The notes below the pieces were generated by a model. The model saw only the letters and a list, made by a program, of their open reading frames with translations, was not told the DNA's origin and did not search any database. Below, piece after piece: positions 23,976 to 33,318 of a DNA stretch of 64,000 nt. The DNA is from Algoriphagus sanaruensis. GTDB taxonomy: Bacteria > Bacteroidota > Bacteroidia > Cytophagales > Cyclobacteriaceae. How positions within the stretch are numbered: position 1 is the first letter of the stretch; the number at the start of each line of letters is the position of its first letter. The translations under genes and the position numbers were made by a program. The stretch covers positions 1,302,001 to 1,366,000 of the forward strand of contig NZ_CP012836.1 in assembly GCF_001593605.1 (NCBI RefSeq), written 5' to 3'.

Positions 23976-26654
23976 ATGCCTTTTTCAAAAAGACTACTTC
24001 TCCTTGCCGTTTTCTTTGGATTTGCTTTCTCAGCTTTTGGGCAAAGTAAACCTCTGATTGGGCAAGTCCTAGACTCGCTCAATCGACCGATTCCCTATGC
24101 CAATGTGGTGGCTATTAACCAAAGCACTCAAAAAATCGGTGGCTTTGGGATTACCAATGACGAAGGGCGATTCAAAATTACATTGGCGCCGGGAGCGGAA
24201 TACCTGCTTAGAATTTCCTTTGTGGGTTTTCAGAAGTTCGAAATGCCGGTGAAAGAATGGGATTCTGAGGTGTCCTTTCAGATCAAATTGAAGCAAAGTG
24301 ATACCGAATTGGGACTGGTCGAGGTAGTTTCAGAAATGCCTGTCACCATGAAAGGTGATACGCTGACCTATAAAACGGATGCATTCACTACCGGTACGGA
24401 ACGAAAACTGGAAGATGTCCTCGAAAAGCTGCCGGGCTTTCAGGTGGATGAAAACGGAGAGGTAAAAGTTCAGGGTAAAAAGGTGGACAAGGTCTTGGTA
24501 GATGGGAAAACATTCTTTGATGGCGATACCAAGTTGGCCACTAAAAATCTCCCTGCCAATGCGGTGGACCGGGTGCAGGTATTGAAAAATTTCAATGAGG
24601 TTTCGCCGATTCGGGGATTGGACACGAATGAGACTCTTGCTTTGAATATCGAGTTGAAAGACGGAAAAAAGAACATGGTCTTTGGAGACTTGGAGGCAGG
24701 AGTAGGTCCTCAGAAGCGATATCTCGGTCATGCAAATGTCTTTTACTATGCTCCTAAGACCAATATCAATTTAATCGGAGGTAGTAATAATGTAGGTGAG
24801 CAAACCTTTACTCTTCAAGATTACTTCCGGTTTAGTGGAGGAATGGCTGGATTGGGAGGTAAAGCGGGTTCCCGTGTCCAATTAAATGGGGATGATTTGG
24901 GGATTCCAATGGCCAATCGAACCAATGCTGCTCAATTGGATACAGATTTGGGAGCTCTGAATTTCAATTTTACGCCCTCCAAAAAATGGCGTCATGCCGG
25001 ATTTGTGATTGCTTCCAATTCTAAAAATGAATTGGGTAGCACTTCTTTTCGAACTTATTTGAATGGTGAAGGAAATAATCAGGAAATTCTAGCCTCGGCC
25101 AGTCAAGTCGAAAACAAATCGGCTCTTGCCAAATATGCCTTGACTTTTACCCCAAAGGAGGAGACTTACTTGAAATACAGTCTTTTTGGAAAGCTCGCTT
25201 CGATCTCCAATGGAAATCAACTTGCTTCAAGTTTTAATCAACAGTTTGCGCAAACTTTCCAATCGCTGAATACCCGACGTCCCTATTCTATGCAACAAAA
25301 GCTAGAATGGTATCATGCGCCAAGCGATCGACATGTTTTTTCTACGGAGCTCAACTGGGAGTCCAAATTCACTGATCCTGTATTTGATCTTACCACCAAC
25401 TTGAGGCCGCTACTCGGCTTGGTTCGGATTCCAGAATCAGAAGAGTATCAATTAATCCAGGCTCAGGAAATTTCTACCCAAACGCTAGAGGGAGCTTTCA
25501 ATTATTACTATATCCTCAATCCCACCAATCACCTCAATTGGTCGCTGGGGTATCAGCATTTTTCGCAGCGGCTTATGGGATCATTGGCTCAGGCGGGCTT
25601 TGAAAATAGTTTCGAAGAATTTGCCAACGATACTGAATTTGGTCTTCAGGATCTCTATTTGGGAACCACTTGGAAGACCAAATGGAAAAAATGGATTTTG
25701 AGCCCTTCCGTCTTTTTACATCGATACACTTGGAGCGATCAGCAAGGACCTGGAGAATTCAATTTCGATAAAGTCCTAGCCTTGCCGGCAATGTATGCGA
25801 AATGGAATATCAAATCTAACCGCTCCTTGACCTATCGATTCCAGACAGAGGCTAATTTTATGGATATCCAGAAATTAGCTCAAGGCTTGGTTCTTCAGGA
25901 TTATAATGCGGTATTCCAAGGAAATCGACAATTGGAAAATGGATTGTTTGATACGCACACCTTGAGTTATACTCACTTTGATATGTTTTCGGGGCTTACC
26001 GTTTTTGGTAATTTGAATTATCAGCGCAAGCGCAATGAGGTGACCACTACCACCGACTTTGCAGGAATCAACCGTTTACTTTCCCTCGTGAATATCCAGC
26101 CAATCAATGAGACGCTCAATGGAGAGGTGCGCCTGGACAAAGCACTAGACAAATTTAAGTTTGAACTTGGTGGACGTTGGAATTCATTTTCCACCAATTT
26201 GATTTTGAATGATTTGCCTGCCCAAAATCTTCAATTTGCCCAGACTTACGATACGCGAGTCACAACGACTTTTTTCAAGGTTTTGGAAATTGATTTGGGC
26301 TATTCTTTTACTGCTAATAACTATACCTCCGGCCCTATCCAAAATACTTTTACGACGCATAGCCCAAAGATTGAAATTGATTTGGATCTCCTGAAAGGAC
26401 TAAAACTGAATGCAGATTACACCTATAATGCCTATCTCAATCAAGCTGCCCGAACGCGAAGTGATTTTGATTTCCTAAACACCTTTTTAAGCTATCGATC
26501 TGCAAAAAGTCCATGGGAGTTTAGATTGTCTGTGTGGAATCTTTTGGATACGCGCGCGATTCGAAGAGATAGTTTCAATGAAAACCTGATCAGTACCTAT
26601 TCCTATTTGGTGCAGCCAAGGTATGGCTTGTTGACGGTAAAGTTTGACCTCTAG
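23976..26654 (+). CDS. Outer-membrane beta-barrel with carboxypeptidase-regulatory domain
   Basis: This is an 892-residue TonB-receptor-like protein. After a signal peptide (to about residue 22) comes a CarboxypepD_reg-like domain (about 25-105: PIPYANVVAI, GFGITNDEGRFKI). It is followed by a plug-like region (about 115-225: VLEKLPGFQVDENGEV and KVLVDGKTFFDGD) and a long barrel rich in aromatic strands. This class lacks an obvious TonB box and is annotated as outer-membrane family beta-barrel protein. It pairs with GLPGLI 153 bases upstream, and the two are likely co-regulated by the adjacent histidine kinase and regulator. The substrate is unknown. Confidence 0.9.
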   Translation: MPFSKRLLLLAVFFGFAFSAFGQSKPLIGQVLDSLNRPIPYANVVAINQSTQKIGGFGITNDEGRFKITLAPGAEYLLRISFVGFQKFEMPVKEWDSEVSFQIKLKQSDTELGLVEVVSEMPVTMKGDTLTYKTDAFTTGTERKLEDVLEKLPGFQVDENGEVKVQGKKVDKVLVDGKTFFDGDTKLATKNLPANAVDRVQVLKNFNEVSPIRGLDTNETLALNIELKDGKKNMVFGDLEAGVGPQKRYLGHANVFYYAPKTNINLIGGSNNVGEQTFTLQDYFRFSGGMAGLGGKAGSRVQLNGDDLGIPMANRTNAAQLDTDLGALNFNFTPSKKWRHAGFVIASNSKNELGSTSFRTYLNGEGNNQEILASASQVENKSALAKYALTFTPKEETYLKYSLFGKLASISNGNQLASSFNQQFAQTFQSLNTRRPYSMQQKLEWYHAPSDRHVFSTELNWESKFTDPVFDLTTNLRPLLGLVRIPESEEYQLIQAQEISTQTLEGAFNYYYILNPTNHLNWSLGYQHFSQRLMGSLAQAGFENSFEEFANDTEFGLQDLYLGTTWKTKWKKWILSPSVFLHRYTWSDQQGPGEFNFDKVLALPAMYAKWNIKSNRSLTYRFQTEANFMDIQKLAQGLVLQDYNAVFQGNRQLENGLFDTHTLSYTHFDMFSGLTVFGNLNYQRKRNEVTTTTDFAGINRLLSLVNIQPINETLNGEVRLDKALDKFKFELGGRWNSFSTNLILNDLPAQNLQFAQTYDTRVTTTFFKVLEIDLGYSFTANNYTSGPIQNTFTTHSPKIEIDLDLLKGLKLNADYTYNAYLNQAARTRSDFDFLNTFLSYRSAKSPWEFRLSVWNLLDTRAIRRDSFNENLISTYSYLVQPRYGLLTVKFDL

Positions 26655-26659
26655 TTGCT

Positions 26660-26696
26660 ATCAAAAACCCGGGTATTTTCTGGGTTTTTGATTTTT
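26660..26696 (+). terminator. Terminator between convergent genes
   Basis: An 11-base stem ATCAAAAACCC/GGGTTTTTGAT followed by TTTT lies five bases past the stop of the outer-membrane gene. The stem itself contains A and T runs, so it may also work for the convergent DUF1501 gene. Confidence 0.85.
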
Positions 26697-26715
26697 AAAA
26701 AGGCTAGGGATGGTT

Positions 26716-28143
26716 TTAGGATTTTGATAAAAGACCAAACTCTACCTTTCCCTTTCCATCAGGAGTAGTGTAGAAAGGTCGCTTTTCGATTTCATAGTTT
26801 TTATCGGGAGGAATTCCCAAGGCATGGTAAATGGTCTGGTGGATTCCGTCGATTTTGATTGGGTTTTCGATGGTCTTACATGGGCGCTCGTCAGCAGTTT
26901 TGCCAAAAACATGTCCCCGCTTGATCCCTCCTCCAAACATCAGGACCGAACAGCCGTCAGTGAAATGCCTGTGCATGCCGTAGTTTTTCATATCCTCGAT
27001 GATATCGGGCACTTCTACTTGGTCTTGGACTTTGAGATCAGGTCGTCCTTCCATCAGCATGTCTCTGCTGAATTCACTGGCGATGATCACCATGGTGCGG
27101 TCAAGCTTGCCACTTTGATCTAGATCTTTGATAAGTTGGGCAATAGGACCATCGATCAGTTTCTTCATGTCTTTCAGTCGGGTGTGCCCGTTGTCGTGCG
27201 TATCCCAACCGAAAAATGGCTCATATTCAGTAGTCACAGTGATGTATCGAGCGCCTTGATCCACGAGTCTTTTGGCCAATAGGCACCCCAGTCCAAAGCG
27301 TCCCGTGTTGTACTTATCATAACTTTCCTTGGGTTCCTGACTGAGGTCAAAGGCTTTGGCTTCGGGAGAATTGAGCAGCATGTAGGCCTGTTCCATAGAT
27401 CTTTTCAAAGATTCCTTTTGGTAATCCGAACCAAATTCTCCCATAGGACTGGCGGCGACCAAGTCATTGTAGAGCTGATTTCTACCTTCGAATCGCTTGT
27501 AATCCATACCTACGGGAGGTCTCACTGCTTCCAATCCGGTAGATGGGTCGGGAATCAAAAATGGCCCATACTCTGAACCCAAAAACCCTGCAGAGTGAAA
27601 GGCTTTGAGTTCTTCCCCTTCACCGACTGTAAAGCGCTGCCCAATATTTATAAAGGGAGGAATGACCGGATTGAGTGGGCCTTTTTCCTTGGCAATCCAA
27701 CTGCCCAGATGAGGAACGACCACGGATTGTGGCGGTTCATAGCAGGTGTGAAAGTGGTATTGATGTCTTGTATGGAGAATGTGCCCCAAATCAGCCGCTT
27801 GATAGGATCGGATCAAGGTTCCTTTGTCCAGCACTGATGCGATATTTTCCAATCCTTCGGAAAGGAAAATGCCATCCAGTTTTGTGGGGATAGAAGGAAA
27901 AGTACTCAGCACTTCCTTGGCTTCCATTCCCTTGCGGAATGGGGTGAATTTTTTAGGATCAAAGGTTTCGGTATGAGCCATGCCTCCGGCCATAAAAAGC
28001 AAAATCACCGAGTCGGCGGTGGTGGGGATTTTACTTTCACAGGAGGAAAGCAACCCGGCCAATGGAGCCCCCATTCCCATGGTTGTGATGGCTGCTGCAC
28101 TGGTTTTCTTAAGAAAGTCGCGTCGGGTCTGAAGGTATTTCAT
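26716..28143 (-). CDS. DUF1501 domain protein, Tat lipoprotein
   Basis: This 475-residue protein has the DUF1501 domain, which resembles the alkaline-phosphatase/sulfatase fold. The N-terminus holds a twin-arginine motif (TRRDFLKKT, 6-14) and then a lipobox-like LLSSC (Cys35), suggesting a Tat-exported lipoprotein. Recognisable parts are LFMAGGMAHTETFDPK, a GWDTHDNGH segment and an MVIIASEFSRD segment, which could bind metal. Members usually sit beside a DUF1549/DUF1553 cytochrome protein, as here. The pair is abundant in Planctomycetes and Verrucomicrobia. The function is unknown. Confidence 0.9.
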   Translation of the reverse strand: MKYLQTRRDFLKKTSAAAITTMGMGAPLAGLLSSCESKIPTTADSVILLFMAGGMAHTETFDPKKFTPFRKGMEAKEVLSTFPSIPTKLDGIFLSEGLENIASVLDKGTLIRSYQAADLGHILHTRHQYHFHTCYEPPQSVVVPHLGSWIAKEKGPLNPVIPPFINIGQRFTVGEGEELKAFHSAGFLGSEYGPFLIPDPSTGLEAVRPPVGMDYKRFEGRNQLYNDLVAASPMGEFGSDYQKESLKRSMEQAYMLLNSPEAKAFDLSQEPKESYDKYNTGRFGLGCLLAKRLVDQGARYITVTTEYEPFFGWDTHDNGHTRLKDMKKLIDGPIAQLIKDLDQSGKLDRTMVIIASEFSRDMLMEGRPDLKVQDQVEVPDIIEDMKNYGMHRHFTDGCSVLMFGGGIKRGHVFGKTADERPCKTIENPIKIDGIHQTIYHALGIPPDKNYEIEKRPFYTTPDGKGKVEFGLLSKS

Positions 28144-28204
28144 AGGTTGTAGTTCTTATTAACTATCTGCAGAATTCAGAATTTTTTGTTCTCTTCAACA
28201 TTCT

Positions 28205-28265
28205 TGGCTGGAAGACCGATGACTGAAGACCGAAGGGTTTTCTTCCGTCTTCTGTCTTCCTTCCA
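28205..28265. repeat. Imperfect GAAGACCGA inverted repeat
   Basis: The left side has GAAGACCGATGACTGAAG and then ACCGAAG; the right side CTTCCGTCTTCTGTCTTCC is roughly its reverse complement. A long imperfect hairpin with a GGTTTT loop results. It lies in the 178-base gap between the DUF1549/DUF1553 gene and the DUF1501 gene and may modulate read-through between them. It is similar in style to other purine-rich intergenic repeats in this window. Confidence 0.5.
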
Positions 28266-28321
28266 AGGAAAAAAGAGGAATTTTCCGATTGGTTCCGAAC
28301 CATAGGTCATAGATATTTTCA

Positions 28322-30775
28322 TCAATAGATCAATTGGAATTCGGGTAAGAGAAAGACTGCCCAAAGCAAGTCTTGGACGGATGAAGGATTGGGATTGGGA
28401 CCGAGTGCTTTTTGAGCCACTTCCAGTTCTTGAGGACTTGGTTTTCGGAGCAGGGCTTTGGTGTAGAGATTTTCTGTCAGTGCTACTGGATCAGCGAATG
28501 CAACGGTCCATTTTTCGCCTCCTTTTACCAGTGATTTATTCAGCTTTTTACCATTGCTGAGTTCCAGAGCTTGGAGCAAGCTCGCTTGGGAATCTCTGCT
28601 TGTTGATACAATTTCTCTGTTGGGTCGCCCCAAGGCTTTTAAAAATTCATTGTTAGCCACCAAAGATGCCCTTGCAAAACTCAGGTTGGTTTTCGCCTCG
28701 GGTATCAGCTGGTAGGGACGGAATTTGACTTCGACTGAATCAAAAAGTGGGGCAGAAATTTCAGCAACAGCATCTGAAAATTGCTCTGCGGTGATTCGAC
28801 GACGAATAACTCCTTGGAATTTGAAGTCTTCTGACATCAACTTTTCGGCAGAGGAAACAGCAACTGAAGGACTTTGGTAGATTTTTGAAGTAGTAATCTG
28901 ATAGATTAGCCGCTTGAGGTCATAGCCATTTTCCACGAAATCCACGGCCAACCAATCCAACAAATCCTGACTCCAAGGTTCATTGTCCATTTCGTCCACG
29001 GGTTCTACCATGCCTCGGCCCATAAGCTGTTTCCAGATTCGGTTGACTACCGTGCGGTACATCCTCCCGTTTGCAGGTTGAACAAGTTGGTCGGCAAGTT
29101 GGCGGAGCTTCTCTGCTTTGGTGGCAAGGGAATCAATTTCTCCAAGCTCTTCCCAGAGGATTTTGGTTTGGGCTAGTTTGCCAGTTGGTTGCTCGCAGCG
29201 GCTTACTTCCAGAGTGGAATCTGCAAAAATATTGGCAAAAGCATAAGCCTGATCCAGTTTCCAGTCGCTGATAAAGCTATCGTGGCAAGAGGCACATTTC
29301 AGATTTAATCCCAAAAGAACCTGCCCGACATTTTGAGCCGCTTGCATTTCGGTTCGCTGGGAGGCATTGACGGTCCCTCGCCAGCGGATACCTTCTATAA
29401 AGCCTTTGGATTTTTGAGTTGGATTGAGCAGCTCCCGGACAAATTGATCGTAGGGTTTATTTTCTCTGATCGAGGTATAAAGCCAGTCTGTGATAGCGAA
29501 TCGTCCACCTGTGATGTAGCCGGTACCGGTGTAGTCATTTCTCAGGGCATCATTCCAAAAGGTCAGCCAATGCTGGCTGTATTCATCAGTTCGATCGAGT
29601 AGATTTTGAATCCAAATTTCTCGTTTATTGGGATTGGTGTCTGCCTGAAAAGCCGCTAATTCCTGTGGAGAAGGCAAAAGCCCAATAATATCAAGAGACG
29701 TTCTTCGTAGAAAGGTCCGATCATCCACAGGGGTATTCCAAGAGAGTTGGTTCTGCTCAAAATATTGATCCACCCAACGGTCAATTGGGTTTTCTAGACC
29801 TGGCTTGGCTGGAGGTAGATTTGGTTTTCGGGGTGCCAAAGCTGCTACCCGATACACGGACTGCTGAGCCACTCCATCTGGCCAAGGGGCACCTTTTTCC
29901 ACCCATAGGGTAAGCAGTTGAATTTCCTCCTTGCTGAGGAGTTTGCCCTTTTCAGGCATCACATCTTTATGGTTTTTAGATAAGGAAATCCGACGGATTA
30001 ATTCGCTTTGACTAGGATTCCCTGGTATGATGATGGGACCATTTTCGCCTCCTGCAAAGACAAATTCCTTTTCATCCAATCGTAAGTCTCCTTCGATTTT
30101 AGCCCCTGAGTGGCATTTGTAGCAGTTGTGGGCGAGGACTGACCGGACATTGGTCACGAGTTGGATTTCTTTTTCCGGAGAAAGCTCAGAAGCGAAAGTG
30201 CCCAAGTCTACCGTCAGGGAATGAGGAGCTTCCTGATCGGAATTTTGGGGTAACACCTCCGTCAGGTAATCCTCTCCATGTGTCAAAGCCGCTCCGAAAT
30301 GGCCTGCCGCTCCAACTCCTATACTGCTGAGAAATAGGACGAATCTGTAGGTTTTGATTGAAGAAGTGGAGGGGTTGAGTTCACTTTTGCGAAGCAAAAC
30401 CAGAAGGAAAACGCTCAATCCAGCACTGATCAAGCCAACAGTCCGATGCAGATCGAGGGTACTTCCTGTGATGCCTTCATTTTCTGCCAATAGCCAGCCC
30501 ATTGCGGCAGAAAGAACTGCGGAAATAGCTCCCAAAACGACCAAAAAGCGGATGCCGGATCGAAATGAATGATGCGAATTTTTCAATGTAAACAGCTCCA
30601 TCACGGCTGCCGCCAAAAGCAAGGCGATTGGAAAATGAACCAGCATTGGGTGAAGTCGGCCGAAAAGTTGGCTTAGCCAAAATGGGCTATCATGAGCTGG
30701 ACCTTGAGCAAAGGCAGGAATTGAAATGAAAAGAATACTCAGGAGAAGAATAAAGCCGATTTTTTTTGTGAGCAT
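28322..30775 (-). CDS. DUF2231/cytochrome c/DUF1549/DUF1553 membrane protein
   Basis: This is an 817-residue multi-domain protein of the planctomycete-type PSD1/cytochrome family. In order it has a signal peptide (to about residue 24), a DUF2231-like membrane part (about 40-165, beginning LHPMLVHFPIAL) and a haem domain with CYKCH at 218-222 and a likely axial Met in DVMPEKG. A DUF1549 domain (about 330-520) with a second CASCH near 495 and a C-terminal DUF1553 domain (about 570-800) follow. The ATG at 30775 starts the signal peptide. It is upstream of the DUF1501 gene on the same strand and the two probably act together at the cell envelope. The function of the module is not established. Confidence 0.88.
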   Translation of the reverse strand: MLTKKIGFILLLSILFISIPAFAQGPAHDSPFWLSQLFGRLHPMLVHFPIALLLAAAVMELFTLKNSHHSFRSGIRFLVVLGAISAVLSAAMGWLLAENEGITGSTLDLHRTVGLISAGLSVFLLVLLRKSELNPSTSSIKTYRFVLFLSSIGVGAAGHFGAALTHGEDYLTEVLPQNSDQEAPHSLTVDLGTFASELSPEKEIQLVTNVRSVLAHNCYKCHSGAKIEGDLRLDEKEFVFAGGENGPIIIPGNPSQSELIRRISLSKNHKDVMPEKGKLLSKEEIQLLTLWVEKGAPWPDGVAQQSVYRVAALAPRKPNLPPAKPGLENPIDRWVDQYFEQNQLSWNTPVDDRTFLRRTSLDIIGLLPSPQELAAFQADTNPNKREIWIQNLLDRTDEYSQHWLTFWNDALRNDYTGTGYITGGRFAITDWLYTSIRENKPYDQFVRELLNPTQKSKGFIEGIRWRGTVNASQRTEMQAAQNVGQVLLGLNLKCASCHDSFISDWKLDQAYAFANIFADSTLEVSRCEQPTGKLAQTKILWEELGEIDSLATKAEKLRQLADQLVQPANGRMYRTVVNRIWKQLMGRGMVEPVDEMDNEPWSQDLLDWLAVDFVENGYDLKRLIYQITTSKIYQSPSVAVSSAEKLMSEDFKFQGVIRRRITAEQFSDAVAEISAPLFDSVEVKFRPYQLIPEAKTNLSFARASLVANNEFLKALGRPNREIVSTSRDSQASLLQALELSNGKKLNKSLVKGGEKWTVAFADPVALTENLYTKALLRKPSPQELEVAQKALGPNPNPSSVQDLLWAVFLLPEFQLIY

Positions 30776-30957
30776 TTGAAATTTTTTGAAAAGAGGAAGC
30801 AACCGATTTCCTGAAAAAATATAAGGCTTTTGCGCTTACTTTCTATCCTGAACGCCAAAGTTTTGACTTGAGTAGGGGGGTAAGTGAGCTTGGAAAACCA
30901 AGCTTGTTTAATGACCTTAGGCCTAGGATATTCCAATTTGACCCTGTGTTTTTCCCG

Positions 30958-33024
30958 ATGAAAAAAGTCTTTCTTTCTCTGGTTTTTACCGCTGTTTTTC
31001 TGGCAAGTTTTGGACAGCAAAAATTTCAGGTTTCTTCTCCCAATGGGCAAGTGCAAGTAACACTTTCCAACCAAGAGCGATTGACCTATTCCATTTCTCA
31101 TCAAGAAAATGTGCTTTTTCAGCCCTCTACGCTTGGCTTTTCTCTAAATCGTCCAGAAATAGATTTGACTGAGTTTGAAGTTTTGGGATCAGAGGAAAAA
31201 GAAGTCAATCAATCTTGGACTCCTATTTATGGAGAGCGGAGTAAAATCAAGGATCATTATCGTGAGCTCCGACTCCGACTTCAAACCAAAACTCAAGCTA
31301 AGGTTCAGGTGAATCTGGTATTTAAAGTTTATGATGATGGAGTGGGTTTTCGGTATGAATTTCCAGAGCAGGAGGGATTTAAGCATTTTATCGTGGGAGA
31401 AGAACTGACCGAATTCAAAATGGGAGCTGATCATTCCGCCTTTTGGATTCCTGGGGATTACGATACCAACGAGTTTTTATACAAGACCACCAGACTGTCC
31501 GAAGTCAAATCTTTAGCAGCCAATGCCGAGGAAATTGACATCGCGGTAAAGAGCCCAATTGGAGACAATTTTGTTCAAACTCCATTGCAGCTTGTAACTG
31601 ATTCGGGCTATTACATTCATATTCACGAAGCAGCTTTGGTCAATTATCCGGTCATGCAGCTAGAGTTGGATAAAGCTGATTATACCCTTAAATCCCACTT
31701 GGTGCCGGATGCAGTCGGAAATAAAGCTTACCTCCAAACGGGCACCTCTACTCCGTGGAGAAGCATCATTATCTCAAAAACACCTGAGGGAATTTTAGCT
31801 TCAGACTTGATCTTAAACCTGAATGATCCTGCTCAAGAGGAATATTACTCTTGGGTTACACCTCAAAAGTTTATCGGTGTGTGGTGGGAAATGCATGTGG
31901 GTAAAGGAACTTGGGAGTATGCTTCTGGCAAGCATGCAGCTAACACAGCCAATGTCAAAAAGTACATCGACTTTGCCGCTAAGTATGGAATTGAAGGCGT
32001 ATTAGTCGAAGGCTGGAATGAAGGCTGGGAAGATTGGTTTGGCAACTGGAAAGAGGAGGTTTTTGATTTTGTGACCCCGTATCCCGACTATGCCATTAAA
32101 GAATTATCGGAATATGCCCGCTCCAAAAATGTGCGACTGATCATGCATCATGAGACTTCCGGTTCTGTAACCAATTACGAGCGAAGACTGGAAGATGCTT
32201 TGGATTTTATGGTGGCGAATGACATTAACACAGTTAAGACCGGGTATGTGGGGAAAATCATTCCCCGAGGAGAGCATCATGACAGTCAGTGGATGAATCG
32301 GCACTATGTCCATGTGGGTAAAAAAGCTGCTGAAAAGAAAATCATGGTCGTCTCTCATGAGTCGAGCAGGCCGACTGGATTAAATAGAACTTATCCCAAC
32401 ATGATGGCTTCAGAGGCAGCCCGGGGTAATGAATTTAATAATGCTCCGACCTTTGGGTTGACTCCTGAGCATGAGACGATTTTGGCCTTTACCCGACTCA
32501 AAGGTGGACCGATGGACTACACACCCGGTTTTTTTGATTTCAAGTTAAATCGTTTCGATGCGAGTAGAACTACCCAAGTCAATACGACTATATCCAAGCA
32601 GGCTGCCTTGTTTGTGGTGTTTTATAGCCCAATTCAGATGTTGGGTGACCTTCCTGAAAACCTTGAAAAGTACCCGGATTTAGTTCGATTCATCGTGGAT
32701 ATTCCCTTGGACTGGGAGGAAAGTACTTATCTCAAATCCGCTCCCGGAGGTCAAGTGGTGGTGGCCAGAAAGGCCAAGGAAAATGGGGTCTGGTACGTCG
32801 CAGGAATTTCCGATGAACAAGCAAGAGAAGTGGAATTGGATTTCTCTTTTCTGGAAAAAGGAAAGACCTACACCGTACACCTGATCCAAGACTCTAAGGA
32901 TGCTCATTATGATCTAAACCCGACCGGAATGGAATCGAAGAGTAGTTCAGTCAAGCCTGGTCAAAAGATGAAAGTTCGGATGGCACAAGGAGGGGGATTT
33001 GTGATGAAGATTTCACAAGAATAA
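30958..33024 (+). CDS. Glycoside hydrolase family 97 (SusB-like)
   Basis: This 688-residue exported alpha-glycosidase has a signal peptide ending near Phe-Gly-Gln (residue 20), an N-terminal beta-sandwich (GH97_N), a central barrel (about 290-570) and a C-terminal beta domain. Glu399 (HHETSG), Glu468 (SHESSRPTG) and Glu492 (RGNEFN) are spaced 69 and 24 apart. That is the spacing I recall for Glu439, Glu508 and Glu532 of the inverting alpha-glucosidase SusB, so this is probably the inverting, calcium-dependent subtype. The ATG at 30958 is chosen over in-frame upstream starts because the signal peptide begins there. Its last 12 bases overlap the end of the convergent parE gene. No SusCD pair is adjacent. 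Confidence 0.92.
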   Translation: MKKVFLSLVFTAVFLASFGQQKFQVSSPNGQVQVTLSNQERLTYSISHQENVLFQPSTLGFSLNRPEIDLTEFEVLGSEEKEVNQSWTPIYGERSKIKDHYRELRLRLQTKTQAKVQVNLVFKVYDDGVGFRYEFPEQEGFKHFIVGEELTEFKMGADHSAFWIPGDYDTNEFLYKTTRLSEVKSLAANAEEIDIAVKSPIGDNFVQTPLQLVTDSGYYIHIHEAALVNYPVMQLELDKADYTLKSHLVPDAVGNKAYLQTGTSTPWRSIIISKTPEGILASDLILNLNDPAQEEYYSWVTPQKFIGVWWEMHVGKGTWEYASGKHAANTANVKKYIDFAAKYGIEGVLVEGWNEGWEDWFGNWKEEVFDFVTPYPDYAIKELSEYARSKNVRLIMHHETSGSVTNYERRLEDALDFMVANDINTVKTGYVGKIIPRGEHHDSQWMNRHYVHVGKKAAEKKIMVVSHESSRPTGLNRTYPNMMASEAARGNEFNNAPTFGLTPEHETILAFTRLKGGPMDYTPGFFDFKLNRFDASRTTQVNTTISKQAALFVVFYSPIQMLGDLPENLEKYPDLVRFIVDIPLDWEESTYLKSAPGGQVVVARKAKENGVWYVAGISDEQAREVELDFSFLEKGKTYTVHLIQDSKDAHYDLNPTGMESKSSSVKPGQKMKVRMAQGGGFVMKISQE

Positions 33025-33318
33025 ATCGGGGTTAACATCTTGTTTCTGGTGTAGAATTCTGATGATTTCAATCGTATGATTGGAAGCAAGGCGATAAAAA
33101 ATCACATGAGATTTGATCCATGCTTTTCGATATCCTGCCCTGATGAAATCACAGTCTATTCCAGAGAAGGGATGATCGCAAATCTGTTCGATTTTATTGA
33201 CAATGCTTAAATAATAGTCATCGGCTTGATTTTCAGACCAGTTTTCAAAAGTGTATTCCCAAATCCGTTGTAAGTCTTCCTTAGCTTTTATCGAGATTAA
33301 AAAATCATACTTTGGCAT
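33013..33318 (-). CDS. parE: ParE-family toxin (RelE/ParE superfamily)
   Basis: This 101-residue toxin has the ParE pattern: an N-terminal helical hairpin (SIKAKEDLQRIWEYTFENWSE) and then a beta-sheet with the HPFSG segment, RKAWIKSHVIFYRL and a final EIIRILHQKQD strand. ParE toxins poison DNA gyrase and are neutralised by ParD. It overlaps the parD gene upstream by 14 bases and is the distal gene of the pair. Its 3' end overlaps the convergent GH97 gene by 12 bases. The sequence looks intact. Confidence 0.93.
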   Translation of the reverse strand: MPKYDFLISIKAKEDLQRIWEYTFENWSENQADDYYLSIVNKIEQICDHPFSGIDCDFIRAGYRKAWIKSHVIFYRLASNHTIEIIRILHQKQDVNPDLFL

